Shown here one piece after another: positions 39,379 through 47,239 of a DNA stretch of 48,236 nt. The position numbers and the translations under genes are program-made. The notes beneath the pieces are model-generated. The model did not search any database, had not been told where the DNA came from, and saw nothing but the letters and a program-made list of their open reading frames with translations. Source of the stretch: CAZKTO01 sp964555685 (GTDB lineage Bacteria; Chloroflexota; Dehalococcoidia; SHYB01); contig CAZKTO010000015.1 of the NCBI GenBank assembly GCA_964555685.1, forward strand, positions 1 through 48,236. Direction: 5' to 3'. Position 1 is the stretch's first letter, and every line of letters begins with the position of its first letter.

Positions 39379-39903
39379 TCACTCGTGGAGATGCTTGGGC
39401 CGGACCAGGAGCACCGGCGCCACGCCGGCGGCGAGCACCTTGGTGGCCACGCTCCCAGTGATCAACCGCGCCAGCCCCGAGCGCCCGTGGCTCGTCATGG
39501 CGATCACGTCCACGCGACGCTTGCGGGCCTCCTCCAGGATGGCCGAGGCGGCATCGTCCCCGTCCGCGACGTTCACCTGCGCCCCCATCGGAAAGGTCTT
39601 GTGGGCGATGCGCTCCAGATAGTCCTTGGCCTCGTTCCGAGCGCGCTCGTCCGCCTGCGTGGATGTCTCCACCAGCACGGCCTGCTCACGGCGCGGCGGG
39701 ACGACTATCCTGCCCGAGAGGTCGGCCTGGCCCTGCACGTCCACCGGCGAGGGCGGCGGCTTGAGCCATGGGGAGCGCGGAGGGCTCTTCTCGAGCACCG
39801 TCGTCAGGATGATCTCCGCCCCGGTCGTTCTCGCCAGGGCGGCGACGACCGGCAGGACCGCCTCGGAGAACTCCGATCCATCCAAGGGCACCAGAATCTT
39901 CAT
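39379..39903 (-). CDS. Universal stress protein (single Usp domain)
   Basis: A 174-residue UspA-type protein. MKILVPLDGSEFSEAVLP opens the domain, and the ATP loop reads SHGRSGLARLITGSVATKVL (G-x2-G-x9-G-S/T type). ATG 39903 has AAGGAGG upstream. It has an insertion between the second strand and helix (SPPRSPWLKPPPSPVDVQG) compared with short Usps. Third gene of the minus-strand operon, between the twin-CBS gene and the carbamate-kinase-like gene. Confidence 0.93.
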   Translation of the reverse strand: MKILVPLDGSEFSEAVLPVVAALARTTGAEIILTTVLEKSPPRSPWLKPPPSPVDVQGQADLSGRIVVPPRREQAVLVETSTQADERARNEAKDYLERIAHKTFPMGAQVNVADGDDAASAILEEARKRRVDVIAMTSHGRSGLARLITGSVATKVLAAGVAPVLLVRPKHLHE

Positions 39904-39958
39904 GTCAGCCTCCTTCTTCCGCCTCGGGCGGAGCGCTGCGCTTGCGTCGTGCCCGCGT

Positions 39959-40450
39959 TCAGCCATCGTTCTGCGCCGGGCCGGGGGGCGCGTCGCCGGC
40001 CTTCGCCTCCTCGTGGGTGATCAGCTTCAGCAGGTCGTGGCGCGAGATGATGCCCACGAGCTCCTGGCCGCGCACCACCGGCAGCCGGTGGACCCGGTGC
40101 CGGAGCATGAGATCGGCCACGCGCGCCACGGGCGCCTCCTCGTCCACGGTGACGACCTCCCGCTCCATGACCTCGCGGACGGGCACGCCCCGCAGACCCT
40201 GGGCCACCTCCTCGAGCTGCTCAGGCGAGGCCCAGCGGCCCATGAGCGTGTACAGGCTGCCCGCCAGCGGGAGATACCGGGGGTGCAGGCCAAAGTCCGT
40301 GTGTGTCAGGATGCCCACCAGCCGCCCCCGCTCATCGACCACGGGCAGGCAGCTCACGTTGCGCTCGAGCATCATTCGCGCGGCCTCGCCGACGGTGGCG
40401 TCGGGGCCGATGGTAACGACCCGATGGGTCATGATCTCTCTCGCGCGCAT
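39959..40450 (-). CDS. Twin CBS-domain protein
   Basis: A 163-residue protein made of two CBS domains. The first has AREIMTHRVVTIGPDATVGEA and CLPVVDERGRLVGILTHTD; the second has VREVMEREVVTVDEEAPV and RLPVVRGQELVGIISRHDLL. CBS pairs bind adenine nucleotides and sense energy state. Stand-alone pairs next to Usp and Hsp20 genes recall Hrp1 of the mycobacterial dormancy regulon. It begins 4 bp after the stop of the tandem Usp gene, so the two are coupled. Confidence 0.93.
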   Translation of the reverse strand: MRAREIMTHRVVTIGPDATVGEAARMMLERNVSCLPVVDERGRLVGILTHTDFGLHPRYLPLAGSLYTLMGRWASPEQLEEVAQGLRGVPVREVMEREVVTVDEEAPVARVADLMLRHRVHRLPVVRGQELVGIISRHDLLKLITHEEAKAGDAPPGPAQNDG

Positions 40451-40454
40451 GGCG

Positions 40455-41375
40455 CTACTCCGCCCGCGCCGGCGAGGCCGCGCCCGGCGCCTGCTCCGGC
40501 CCGGCGGGCGTGACCAGCACCGCGCCTCGTCCGTAGCGCACGATCCGCTCGGCGACGCTCCCCAGAGCCCACTGGCCGAAGCCCGAGTGGCCACGGTTGC
40601 AGATGACGATGAGGCTCGCCCCGGCGCCCTTGGCGTAGTCGAGGATCTGGGCCGCGGGATCGCCCACCAGGACCTTCTCGGTCGTTCGCAGGCCCTGCTG
40701 GCGCAGGCGGCCGGCCGTCCGCGCCAGGTACTGGGTCGCGCTGCCCATAACATACTCGTCGAGGCGCGGGTCGTTGGCACGGCCCTGGCGGGCCAAGAGC
40801 TCGAACGTTGAGGATGGCACCACGTGGACCAGGGCCACATCCACGCCCAGCTTGGACGCCAGGGCCCGAACATGGGGGAGCGCCGTCTCCGCCACCGGCG
40901 ATCCATCCAGCGGCACGACCAGGCGCTGGATGGGCCGTTCAGGCGTCTGGCCGCGGCCATCGGTGGCCGGCGTGACCAGAAGGACCGGCACGGTGGCGGC
41001 GTGGAGCACCTTGTCGGCGACGCCTCCCAGGAACCATGCGGCGGGGGCCGTACGCCCGTACTTCGTCATCGCGATGATGTCGCACCCATGACCCCGGGCG
41101 TAGCGAACGATGGCGGCGTCCACCGGCCAGCCGGCGACGACCGCCGTGGCGGCGTTGACGCCGTGCCCCGCCATGGTACCATGGGCGCCGCCCAGCGCCC
41201 GCTCGCGAGGGCCCAGCGGACGCGCACCGGCATGGCCCCGCGAGGCGGGAGCCGGCTCGCTCACATGGAGGAGCGTCGCCCTGGCCCTAAAGGCCTGCGC
41301 CAGCTGCAGCCCGTACGCCAGGACCTCCTCAGCTTGCGCCGACCCGTCCAGGGGGAGCAAGATGTGCTGGTACAT
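40455..41375 (-). CDS. Tandem universal stress protein (two Usp domains)
   Basis: A 306-residue protein with two Usp domains. The first (1-140) begins MYQHILLPLDGSAQAEEVL and has KYGRTAPAAWFLGGVADKVL. The second (145-306) begins RLVVPLDGSPVAETALP and has NRGHSGFGQWALGSVAERIV, keeping the ATP-binding glycine pattern. First gene of the minus-strand operon that reads away from the mirrored operator region; the next three genes follow within 4-55 bp. Confidence 0.93.
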   Translation of the reverse strand: MYQHILLPLDGSAQAEEVLAYGLQLAQAFRARATLLHVSEPAPASRGHAGARPLGPRERALGGAHGTMAGHGVNAATAVVAGWPVDAAIVRYARGHGCDIIAMTKYGRTAPAAWFLGGVADKVLHAATVPVLLVTPATDGRGQTPERPIQRLVVPLDGSPVAETALPHVRALASKLGVDVALVHVVPSSTFELLARQGRANDPRLDEYVMGSATQYLARTAGRLRQQGLRTTEKVLVGDPAAQILDYAKGAGASLIVICNRGHSGFGQWALGSVAERIVRYGRGAVLVTPAGPEQAPGAASPARAE

Positions 41376-41484
41376 GGGGCCCGTCCCTTCTTCAAGCGCT
41401 CGGCGAGGCGCCGTCGCCGCGCCGACGCTGAAGCCTACGGTAGGCCCGTCTCGTAAGGCCCGTATGATGCCGTGGATGCGGCGT

Positions 41485-41502
41485 GTGAAGGTCCGGTGAA
41501 GG
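41485..41502 (-). promoter_or_regulatory. Candidate operator for the minus-strand stress operon
   Basis: On the plus strand GTGAAGGtccgGTGAAGG; toward the gene it reads CCTTCAC-N4-CCTTCAC. Two identical heptamers at exactly 11 bp, 109 bp before the tandem Usp start. Confidence 0.65.
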
Positions 41503-41582
41503 CCGCGTCCGCCTGGCCGTGAGGCCCCGCGAGGGGTGGATGCGCCTCAGCAACGGCCCAGGAGGTCGGGGCCCGCTGGGGC

Positions 41583-41600
41583 CCTTCACGGCGCCTTCAC
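41583..41600 (+). promoter_or_regulatory. Candidate operator for the plus-strand stress operon
   Basis: CCTTCACggcgCCTTCAC, two identical heptamers at 11 bp, 113 bp before ATG 41714. It mirrors the pair at 41485-41502. Apart from these, the 41376-41713 spacer has no gene. Confidence 0.65.
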
Positions 41601-41713
41601 GACGAGCGTGGAGGACTTCATGGCGACGCTACGCCCGGCGGGTAGCCTGACTGTCAGCGACGGCACAGCGGGCGCTCGGGGCGGCCCGCCATGGCCAGGG
41701 AGAGGAGCCAGCT

Positions 41714-42616
41714 ATGTTCGAACGACTCTTGGTGCCGCTGGACGGGTCGGAGATCGGCGAGGGTATCCTGGGCCAGGCTACTCAGATAGCGAAGGGACAG
41801 CGCTCTCAAGTGACGCTGCTCTACGTGGCCCCGGCGGAGATGCACGGTCTCGCCTCGGCGCGGCGGGCCCACATCGGGGATGGCGACGGGCGGACGGCGG
41901 AGGAGTACCTGGAATCGGTGGCGGGCCGCCTCCGGCCCGAAGGGCTCGCCGTCGAGACGCGGGTGGTGGGCGGCTATCCCTCGGTCGAGATCACGCGCAT
42001 CGCCCAGGAAGAGAGGTTCGGGCTGATCGCCATGGCGACCCACGGGCGCTCGGGCGTGGGCCGATGGGTCTTCGGCAGCACCACGGACAAGGTGCTGCAC
42101 GCGGTCGCCACCCCGCTCCTGCTGCGGCGCCCCAGAGCGGCCGACCCCAAGGCTGGCGCGGACCGCCTGCGGACCCTGGTGGTGCCGCTGGACGGCTCGG
42201 AGCTGGGCGAATCGGTCCTGCCCCGCGTGAAGGCCCTGGCCGCCAGCATGGAGCTACCGGTCCGCCTGGTCCAGGTCGTGCCGACGGGCACCATCGCCTT
42301 CGCTGGAATGGACCCGTACGCCTACGATCCGAAGGTCTTCGAGATCATGACCTCGGCGGCCACCGAGTACCTCGAGGGTAAGACGCGCGAGCTCCAGCAG
42401 CAGGGGCTGCAGGCCTCTTACCGCGTCCTTCAGGGCTACGCGCCCAGCCGCATCATCGACCTGGCCGAGGAGACGGAGGGGAGCCTCATCGTTCTATCCA
42501 CCCACGGGCGCTCGGGCGTGGGCCGGTGGGTCCTGGGCAGCGTGGCGGACCGCGTCCTGCGCGCCTCCTTCCGGCCAGTGCTGATCATCCGCCCCCAGAC
42601 CGTTCAGGAGCAATAG
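41714..42616 (+). CDS. Tandem universal stress protein (two Usp domains)
   Basis: A 300-residue protein. The domains begin MFERLLVPLDGSEIGEGIL and TLVVPLDGSELGESVLP. Both ATP loops are intact and almost the same: THGRSGVGRWVFGSTTDKVL and THGRSGVGRWVLGSVADRVL. AGGAG precedes ATG. First gene of the plus-strand operon (Usp, GNAT, GNAT, cytochrome-NirK, small basic protein), with gaps of 20-74 bp. Confidence 0.95.
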   Translation: MFERLLVPLDGSEIGEGILGQATQIAKGQRSQVTLLYVAPAEMHGLASARRAHIGDGDGRTAEEYLESVAGRLRPEGLAVETRVVGGYPSVEITRIAQEERFGLIAMATHGRSGVGRWVFGSTTDKVLHAVATPLLLRRPRAADPKAGADRLRTLVVPLDGSELGESVLPRVKALAASMELPVRLVQVVPTGTIAFAGMDPYAYDPKVFEIMTSAATEYLEGKTRELQQQGLQASYRVLQGYAPSRIIDLAEETEGSLIVLSTHGRSGVGRWVLGSVADRVLRASFRPVLIIRPQTVQEQ

Positions 42617-42619
42617 CGG

Positions 42620-42635
42620 CCCCGACCTGTCGGGG
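42620..42635. repeat. Dispersed 16-bp palindrome (between Usp and GNAT genes)
   Basis: CCCCGACCTGTCGGGG, extended by two G:C pairs per side. It starts three bases after the Usp stop and would form a strong hairpin in the operon mRNA. Confidence 0.85.
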
Positions 42636-42657
42636 CCCGCTGGAAAAGGAGACCCAC

Positions 42658-43239
42658 GTGGTTACCGTACCGTTCCTGCAGAGCTATCCGAAGAAGATCG
42701 CGCTGCGAGACTCGACACCCGTCCACCTGAGGCCCCTGGACGCCTCGGACAAGGTCCGGCTCCTCAAGTTCTTCGAGCGGGTGCCCGAGGACGAGCGGCA
42801 CTACCTCAAGGAGAACGTGACGGCCCCCGAGGTAGTCCACGCCTGGACGCACGCCATCGACCTCCAGCGCGCGATCCCCATCGTAGCCGTGGCCGGCGAC
42901 GAGATCGTCGCCGATGGCACGCTGCACCGGAGCCGCGCGCCCGCCCGGCGCCATACCGCCGAGATCCGGCTGGTCGTGGACCCCGGGTTCCGCGAGAAGG
43001 GCCTGGGCAGCCGCATGATCCGCGAGCTGGTGGACCTGGCCGTAGACCTGGGTGTCCACAAGGTCTTCTTCGAGCTGGCTGACCGCCGGGAGCAGGCGGC
43101 CATCCTCGCCGCCAAGGGCATGGGCTTCTCCGAGGCCGGCGTCCTGAGCGAGGCCATCCGCGACTACTGGGGCAACCTCCAGGACCTGGTCATCCTGGAG
43201 CTGCCGCTGAAGGACCGCGAGTTCTGGTGGCGGTACTAG
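42658..43239 (+). CDS. GNAT-family acetyltransferase
   Basis: A 193-residue protein. LRDSTPVHLRPLDASDKVRL leads into the GNAT fold; the acetyl-CoA loop is REKGLGSRMI (Q/RxxGxG/A). The whole protein resembles Pat-like single-domain acetyltransferases that modify acetyl-CoA synthetase or Usp-related proteins, but the target is unknown. GTG 42658 follows AAAAGGAG. The next gene is a paralogue (same frame of motifs: LRDGT, LKPMARAD, HRSRANARRH vs HRSRAPARRH). Confidence 0.88.
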   Translation: MVTVPFLQSYPKKIALRDSTPVHLRPLDASDKVRLLKFFERVPEDERHYLKENVTAPEVVHAWTHAIDLQRAIPIVAVAGDEIVADGTLHRSRAPARRHTAEIRLVVDPGFREKGLGSRMIRELVDLAVDLGVHKVFFELADRREQAAILAAKGMGFSEAGVLSEAIRDYWGNLQDLVILELPLKDREFWWRY

Positions 43240-43278
43240 CCCCGGCAGTCCACGAGGCGGTCTCGTAAGGAGCATGCC

Positions 43279-43869
43279 ATGATCATGAAGGCCCACACCT
43301 ACAAGCTGACGGCCTACCCCAAAGAGGTGACCCTGCGCGATGGCACCAGGATCACGCTCAAGCCCATGGCCCGCGCGGACGCCGGCGCTCTCCTGGACTT
43401 CTTCCGGCGCATCCCCGCCGATGACCGGTTCTACCTGAAGGAGGACGTGACGGATGCCCGGGTGATCCAGCGGTGGGCCGACGAGCTCGACTACGACCGG
43501 GCGCTGCCGCTCCTGGGGTGGGTGAACGGACGGGTCGTCAGCGACGCCACGCTTCACCGCTCCCGCGCCAACGCGCGGCGTCATGTCGGCCAGATCCGGA
43601 TCGCCGTGGACCCCGAGTACCGGTCCAGGGGCGTCGGCGCGACGATGCTGCACGAGCTGGCGGCCATCGCCGATGAGAACGGCCTGGAGCGGATCGTGCT
43701 GGAGGCGGTGGCGGAGAAGGAGGACCAGGCCATCAAGGCGGCCGAGTTCGTCGGCTTCGTCCGGGTGGGCCTGCTCCCGGGCCACGCCCGCGATCTGGAC
43801 GGGCACCCGCGCGATATCGTGCTCCTCGAGATGCCGCTGGGCAAGTGGTTCGACTGGTGGGACTACTAG
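43279..43869 (+). CDS. GNAT-family acetyltransferase, tandem paralogue
   Basis: A 196-residue paralogue of the previous gene, with ITLKPMARADAGALLDFFRR, TLHRSRANARRHVGQIRIAV and the acetyl-CoA loop RSRGVGATML. The C-terminus DIVLLEMPLGKWFDWWDY parallels DLVILELPLKDREFWWRY of its sister. TAAGGAG supports ATG 43279. The duplication is old, as the two differ at many positions. Confidence 0.88.
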   Translation: MIMKAHTYKLTAYPKEVTLRDGTRITLKPMARADAGALLDFFRRIPADDRFYLKEDVTDARVIQRWADELDYDRALPLLGWVNGRVVSDATLHRSRANARRHVGQIRIAVDPEYRSRGVGATMLHELAAIADENGLERIVLEAVAEKEDQAIKAAEFVGFVRVGLLPGHARDLDGHPRDIVLLEMPLGKWFDWWDY

Positions 43870-43943
43870 GCCGCCGGCGGCGCTCGCCGCGCCCATCCCC
43901 GAACCGTACGCGCCCCTGAGCATGAGTGGAGAGGAGATCGTTT

Positions 43944-45317
43944 GTGTCGCAAGCCAGACACCTTCTGCACCGGGCTCCGAGGGCCGCGTCCGCCCTCGCC
44001 ACCGTGGCGGCGCTGGCGCTGCTCGTCGCGGCGTGCCAGGACAAGACGCCCGAGCGGTTCCTGACGGCCATCGCCACGACGCCCACCCCGGCGGCGCCCG
44101 CCATCGGTCCCACGACGGCGCCCGCCACGGCGGCCGCCGACGGCGCAGTTGCCGAGGGGCGAGCCTTGTTCTCCTCAGTCGGATGCTCTAGCTGTCATGG
44201 GGCCGACGCCAGGGGCACGAACATAGCGCCCCCTCTGGCTGGCCATACGGCGGAACAGGTCAAACGGCAGGTCCGAACCCCTCAAGGCGCGATGCCGGCC
44301 TTCTCGATAGCGCAGCTCAGCGACGAAAGGCTCGGAAAGATAGCGGCATACATCACGAGCCTTGGAGGGGCGCCACAGGCCGGCGAACAAAGAGAACAGG
44401 CAGCGAGCATCGTCCGGGAGCCGACAGACATCCCGCCGCCCATAGGCCGGAGAGGGCCGCAGCTCGTCCGGTTGTCCCTGGAGACGGTGGAGATGGAGGG
44501 CCAGCTGGCCGACGGCGCCACCTACACCTACTGGACGTTCGGAGAGCGGGTGCCCGGTCCGTTCCTGCGCGTGCGGGTGGGCGACACCGTGGAGCTGACC
44601 CTGCGGAACCGGGAGAGCAGCCGCAACATCCACTCCATCGACCTGCACGCCGTGACGGGTCCCGGGGGCGGCGCGGCGGTGACGCAAGCGGCGCCCGGCC
44701 AGTCCAAGACGTTCACGTTCAAGGCGCTGAACCCGGGGCTCTACGTCTATCACTGCGCCACGCCCTCGGTGGCCCACCACATCACCAGCGGCTTGTACGG
44801 GCTCATCCTGGTGGAGCCCGAAGGCGGGCTGCCGCCGGTGGACCGCGAGTTCTACGTGATGCAGGGGGAGATCTACACGGAGCAGCCCTTCGGCGGGCTC
44901 GGCCGCCTGGGCTTCAGCGTGACGAAGCTCCTGAACGAGACGCCGGAGTACTTCGTGTTCAACGGCGCGGTGGGCGGGCTGACGCAGGAGAGGCCGCTGC
45001 GGGCCAAGGTGGGCGAGACGGTCCGCATCTTCTTCGGCGTGGGCGGGCCCAACTTCATCTCGTCCTTCCACGTCATCGGCGAGATCTTCGACCGGGTCTT
45101 CGACCAGGCCTCGCTGACCTCGGCGCCCCTCAAGGACGTCCAGACGACGCTCGTCCCGCCCGGTGGCGCGGCGATGGTCGAGTTCCGCGTGGAGGTGCCC
45201 GGGCGGTACATCCTCGTGGACCACGCCCTCTCGCGCCTGGAGCGCGGGCTCGCCGGCTTCCTCGTCGTCGAGGGGCCGGAGGACCCGGCAGTCTACAAGG
45301 AAGGCAAGGCACAATAA
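43944..45317 (+). CDS. Cytochrome c - copper nitrite reductase (NirK) fusion lipoprotein
   Basis: A 457-residue lipoprotein. The signal ends at LLVAAC (Cys31), then a Thr/Pro/Ala linker, then a cytochrome c domain (71-145) with CSSCH (Cys81, Cys84, His85) and probable Met117, then two cupredoxin domains of the NirK type. Copper ligands: type 1 His230, Cys271, His279; type 2 His235, His270 and the His of SSFHVIG. The type 1 axial Met is replaced by Leu284 (HITSGLYG). Asp233 of the catalytic pair is present; the usual catalytic His region reads GPNF, so Asn there (alignment not certain). It reduces nitrite to NO, with the fused haem as electron donor. GTG 43944 has AGGAG seven bases upstream. 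The cytochrome part uses different codons from the rest. Confidence 0.88.
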   Translation: MSQARHLLHRAPRAASALATVAALALLVAACQDKTPERFLTAIATTPTPAAPAIGPTTAPATAAADGAVAEGRALFSSVGCSSCHGADARGTNIAPPLAGHTAEQVKRQVRTPQGAMPAFSIAQLSDERLGKIAAYITSLGGAPQAGEQREQAASIVREPTDIPPPIGRRGPQLVRLSLETVEMEGQLADGATYTYWTFGERVPGPFLRVRVGDTVELTLRNRESSRNIHSIDLHAVTGPGGGAAVTQAAPGQSKTFTFKALNPGLYVYHCATPSVAHHITSGLYGLILVEPEGGLPPVDREFYVMQGEIYTEQPFGGLGRLGFSVTKLLNETPEYFVFNGAVGGLTQERPLRAKVGETVRIFFGVGGPNFISSFHVIGEIFDRVFDQASLTSAPLKDVQTTLVPPGGAAMVEFRVEVPGRYILVDHALSRLERGLAGFLVVEGPEDPAVYKEGKAQ

Positions 45318-45337
45318 GCCAAGCCAAGGAGCGCACC

Positions 45338-45574
45338 GTGACATCCATCGAAGACCATGAGCCCGCAAAGGACCCGGCGCATGCGCCAGGCAAACAGAAG
45401 CGGCCGCTGCCACGTTCGGCCAAGGGCGGCAAGCCCGAGCAGACCAGCGCTGAAGCGACGCACATCCAGCAGATTGGCACGCAGCGGTCCGTGAAGCGCC
45501 TGCGTCGCGACCGGGGCCGCCCGCCGGAGCACCGGCTCCAGGGGAGGAGGCCGGGCGACCCCCGGAAGGAGTAA
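45338..45574 (+). CDS. Small basic protein of unknown function
   Basis: A 78-residue product from GTG 45338 behind AAGGAGC, 20 bp after the NirK stop. It is rich in Lys, Arg, Pro and Gln (for example HIQQIGTQRSVKRLRRDRGRPP) and likely disordered, without a recognised fold. Last gene of the plus-strand operon; its end faces the end of the NAPRTase gene 16 bp away. Confidence 0.6.
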   Translation: MTSIEDHEPAKDPAHAPGKQKRPLPRSAKGGKPEQTSAEATHIQQIGTQRSVKRLRRDRGRPPEHRLQGRRPGDPRKE

Positions 45575-45590
45575 GAGCGGGGTTCTCCGG

Positions 45591-46973
45591 TTAGCCCTCG
45601 CCCAACTCGCGGCGCCGGACCTCCTGCGTCACCTGGGCCTGCAGCGCCTGGAGCTGGGAGCTCGTCTCGACAGGGTAGGGCTCGGGGGCCACGATCGCCT
45701 TGTGGCGCGGGTGCAGCCGCCCGAACTCCTCCAGGAACCGCTTCCGGACCTCCGGCAGCGAAGGGCGGGGCCGAAGGGCTCGCCCCCTCTCCATGACCGT
45801 CTCCAGCAGAGGCTCCGCCAGATCCCCCGACTCGTCGGGGCGCGGCGGCTCCTCCTCGCGCAGGGTGATGAGGTCCCGCTGGAGCGCCCCGTCCGGCGAG
45901 CGCACGCGAAAGACTTGCTTCCCGCCTACCAGCGTCGCCTTGCCCGTGCTGAGCTTCATGACGGGACGACCGTCGTAGCGTACGAGCTTGTAGGCGATAT
46001 CGAGCCAGGGTGCGTCGGCCGAGACGCCCATCTTGGTCCCCACGCCGAAGCCATCGATGCGGGCGCCCTCGCCGATCAAGCGCTGGATCTTGAACTCGTC
46101 GAAGGCGCCGCTGGCGAAGATGCCAACGTCGGTGAGGCCGGCCTCGTCCAGGACCCGCCGGACCTCGCGGCTCAGGCGGGCCATGTCGCCGCTGTCCAGG
46201 CGCACGGCGTGGAGACGCAGCCCCCGCTGGCGCAGCGCGCGGGCCACCTCCACCGCCTTGCGGGCCCCCTGGACCGTATCGTACGTATCGATGAGCAGCG
46301 TCGTCTCGGGGTAGGTCTCGACGAAGGCGCGGAAGGCGTCGATCTCCCGCTCGAAGGCCTCGATGTAGGAGTGGGCCATGGTCCCCGCCGTCGGAATCCC
46401 GTAGAGCTGGCCGGCGAGCACGTTGCTCGTGGCGTCGAAGCCCGTGATGTAGCAGACGCGGGCGACCTTCATGCCGGCATCGGTCCCCTGGGTGCGGCGC
46501 AGGGAGAAGTCCACGAGCTGCCGGCCCCCGGCCGCCCAGTAGGCGCGCGATGCCTTGGTGGCGAGCATCGTCTGGAGGCTCATGGCGTTGATGACGAAGG
46601 TCTCGACGAGCTGGGCCTCGATGATGGGCGCCGTGATCTCCAGCACCGGCTCGTTGACGAAGAAGAGCCGGCCCTCCGGGACAGCGCGGATCTCCCCGGT
46701 GAACCGAAGGCCGGCCAGGTAGTCCAGAAAGGCGGGTGTGAACCGCCCGTCCCGGCGGAGATAGGCGAGCTCGCTCTTGGTGAAGCGCAGCCCCTCGAGG
46801 AACCGGACGACCTCTTCGATGCCCGCCGAGACGAAGTAGGCCCGGTCCGGCGGGTACTCCCGCACAAACAGGCTGAACGTGGCCGGAGCGAACATCCGGC
46901 GGTCGAAGTAGCTGGCGGCCATGGTCAGCTCGTAGAGGTCCGTGAAGAGGGCCGGCACGCGCTGGGGCCTCAT
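45591..46973 (-). CDS. pncB: Nicotinate phosphoribosyltransferase
   Basis: A 460-residue enzyme of NAD salvage (nicotinate + PRPP to NaMN). ATG 46973 gives MRPQRVPALFTDLYELTMAASYF, the usual opening. Further marks: VREYPPDRAYFVSAGIEE, RRTQGTDAGMKVAR, TAGTMAHSYIEAFE (active-site His in GTMAHS), LLIDTYDT, VRLDSGDMARLS and FASGAFDEFKIQRL. It resembles the PncB2 type that is in the mycobacterial dormancy regulon. A dispersed palindrome (45825-45840) encodes PDESG in a C-terminal loop. Same strand as the two tRNAs and nadE, so NAD genes cluster here. Confidence 0.95.
   Translation of the reverse strand: MRPQRVPALFTDLYELTMAASYFDRRMFAPATFSLFVREYPPDRAYFVSAGIEEVVRFLEGLRFTKSELAYLRRDGRFTPAFLDYLAGLRFTGEIRAVPEGRLFFVNEPVLEITAPIIEAQLVETFVINAMSLQTMLATKASRAYWAAGGRQLVDFSLRRTQGTDAGMKVARVCYITGFDATSNVLAGQLYGIPTAGTMAHSYIEAFEREIDAFRAFVETYPETTLLIDTYDTVQGARKAVEVARALRQRGLRLHAVRLDSGDMARLSREVRRVLDEAGLTDVGIFASGAFDEFKIQRLIGEGARIDGFGVGTKMGVSADAPWLDIAYKLVRYDGRPVMKLSTGKATLVGGKQVFRVRSPDGALQRDLITLREEEPPRPDESGDLAEPLLETVMERGRALRPRPSLPEVRKRFLEEFGRLHPRHKAIVAPEPYPVETSSQLQALQAQVTQEVRRRELGEG
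45825..45840. repeat. Dispersed 16-bp palindrome (in pncB)
   Basis: CCCCGACTCGTCGGGG, in frame as RPDESGD in a loop near the C-terminus. Confidence 0.85.
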
Positions 46974-47162
46974 CGCTCTCACCTCTGAACGCCCGCTGGC
47001 GGTCCTTCCGTCCGCGCCCGATACCCGCCAGGCATCGCCGAGACGAGACGGCGGGATATCCTGGCATGGCGAGGCCGCGGAGCGCAACCCGATCCGATGG
47101 GCGTGGCGGCTGCAGGGAGAAGCACGCGGGCGCGGGAGCAACCCTGGGGGCAGCGGGAGCTG

Positions 47163-47239
47163 TGGTACCCCTGGGGTGACTCGAACACCCGACAAACGGT
47201 TTAGGAAACCGCTGCTCTGTCCACCTGAGCTACAGGGGC
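47163..47239 (-). tRNA. tRNA-Arg (anticodon CCT)
   Basis: A full cloverleaf can be drawn on the minus strand: acceptor GCCCCTG/CAGGGGT (first pair G-T), D-arm GCTC...GAGC, anticodon loop TTCCTAA, T-loop TTCGAGT. The 3' CCA is encoded. It reads the AGG codon. Confidence 0.93.

Noticed and set aside
41561..41580. A further copy of the GC palindrome near GGTCGGGGCCCGC
   Set aside because: Only one half-site (GTCGGGG) is present, with no CCCCGAC partner.
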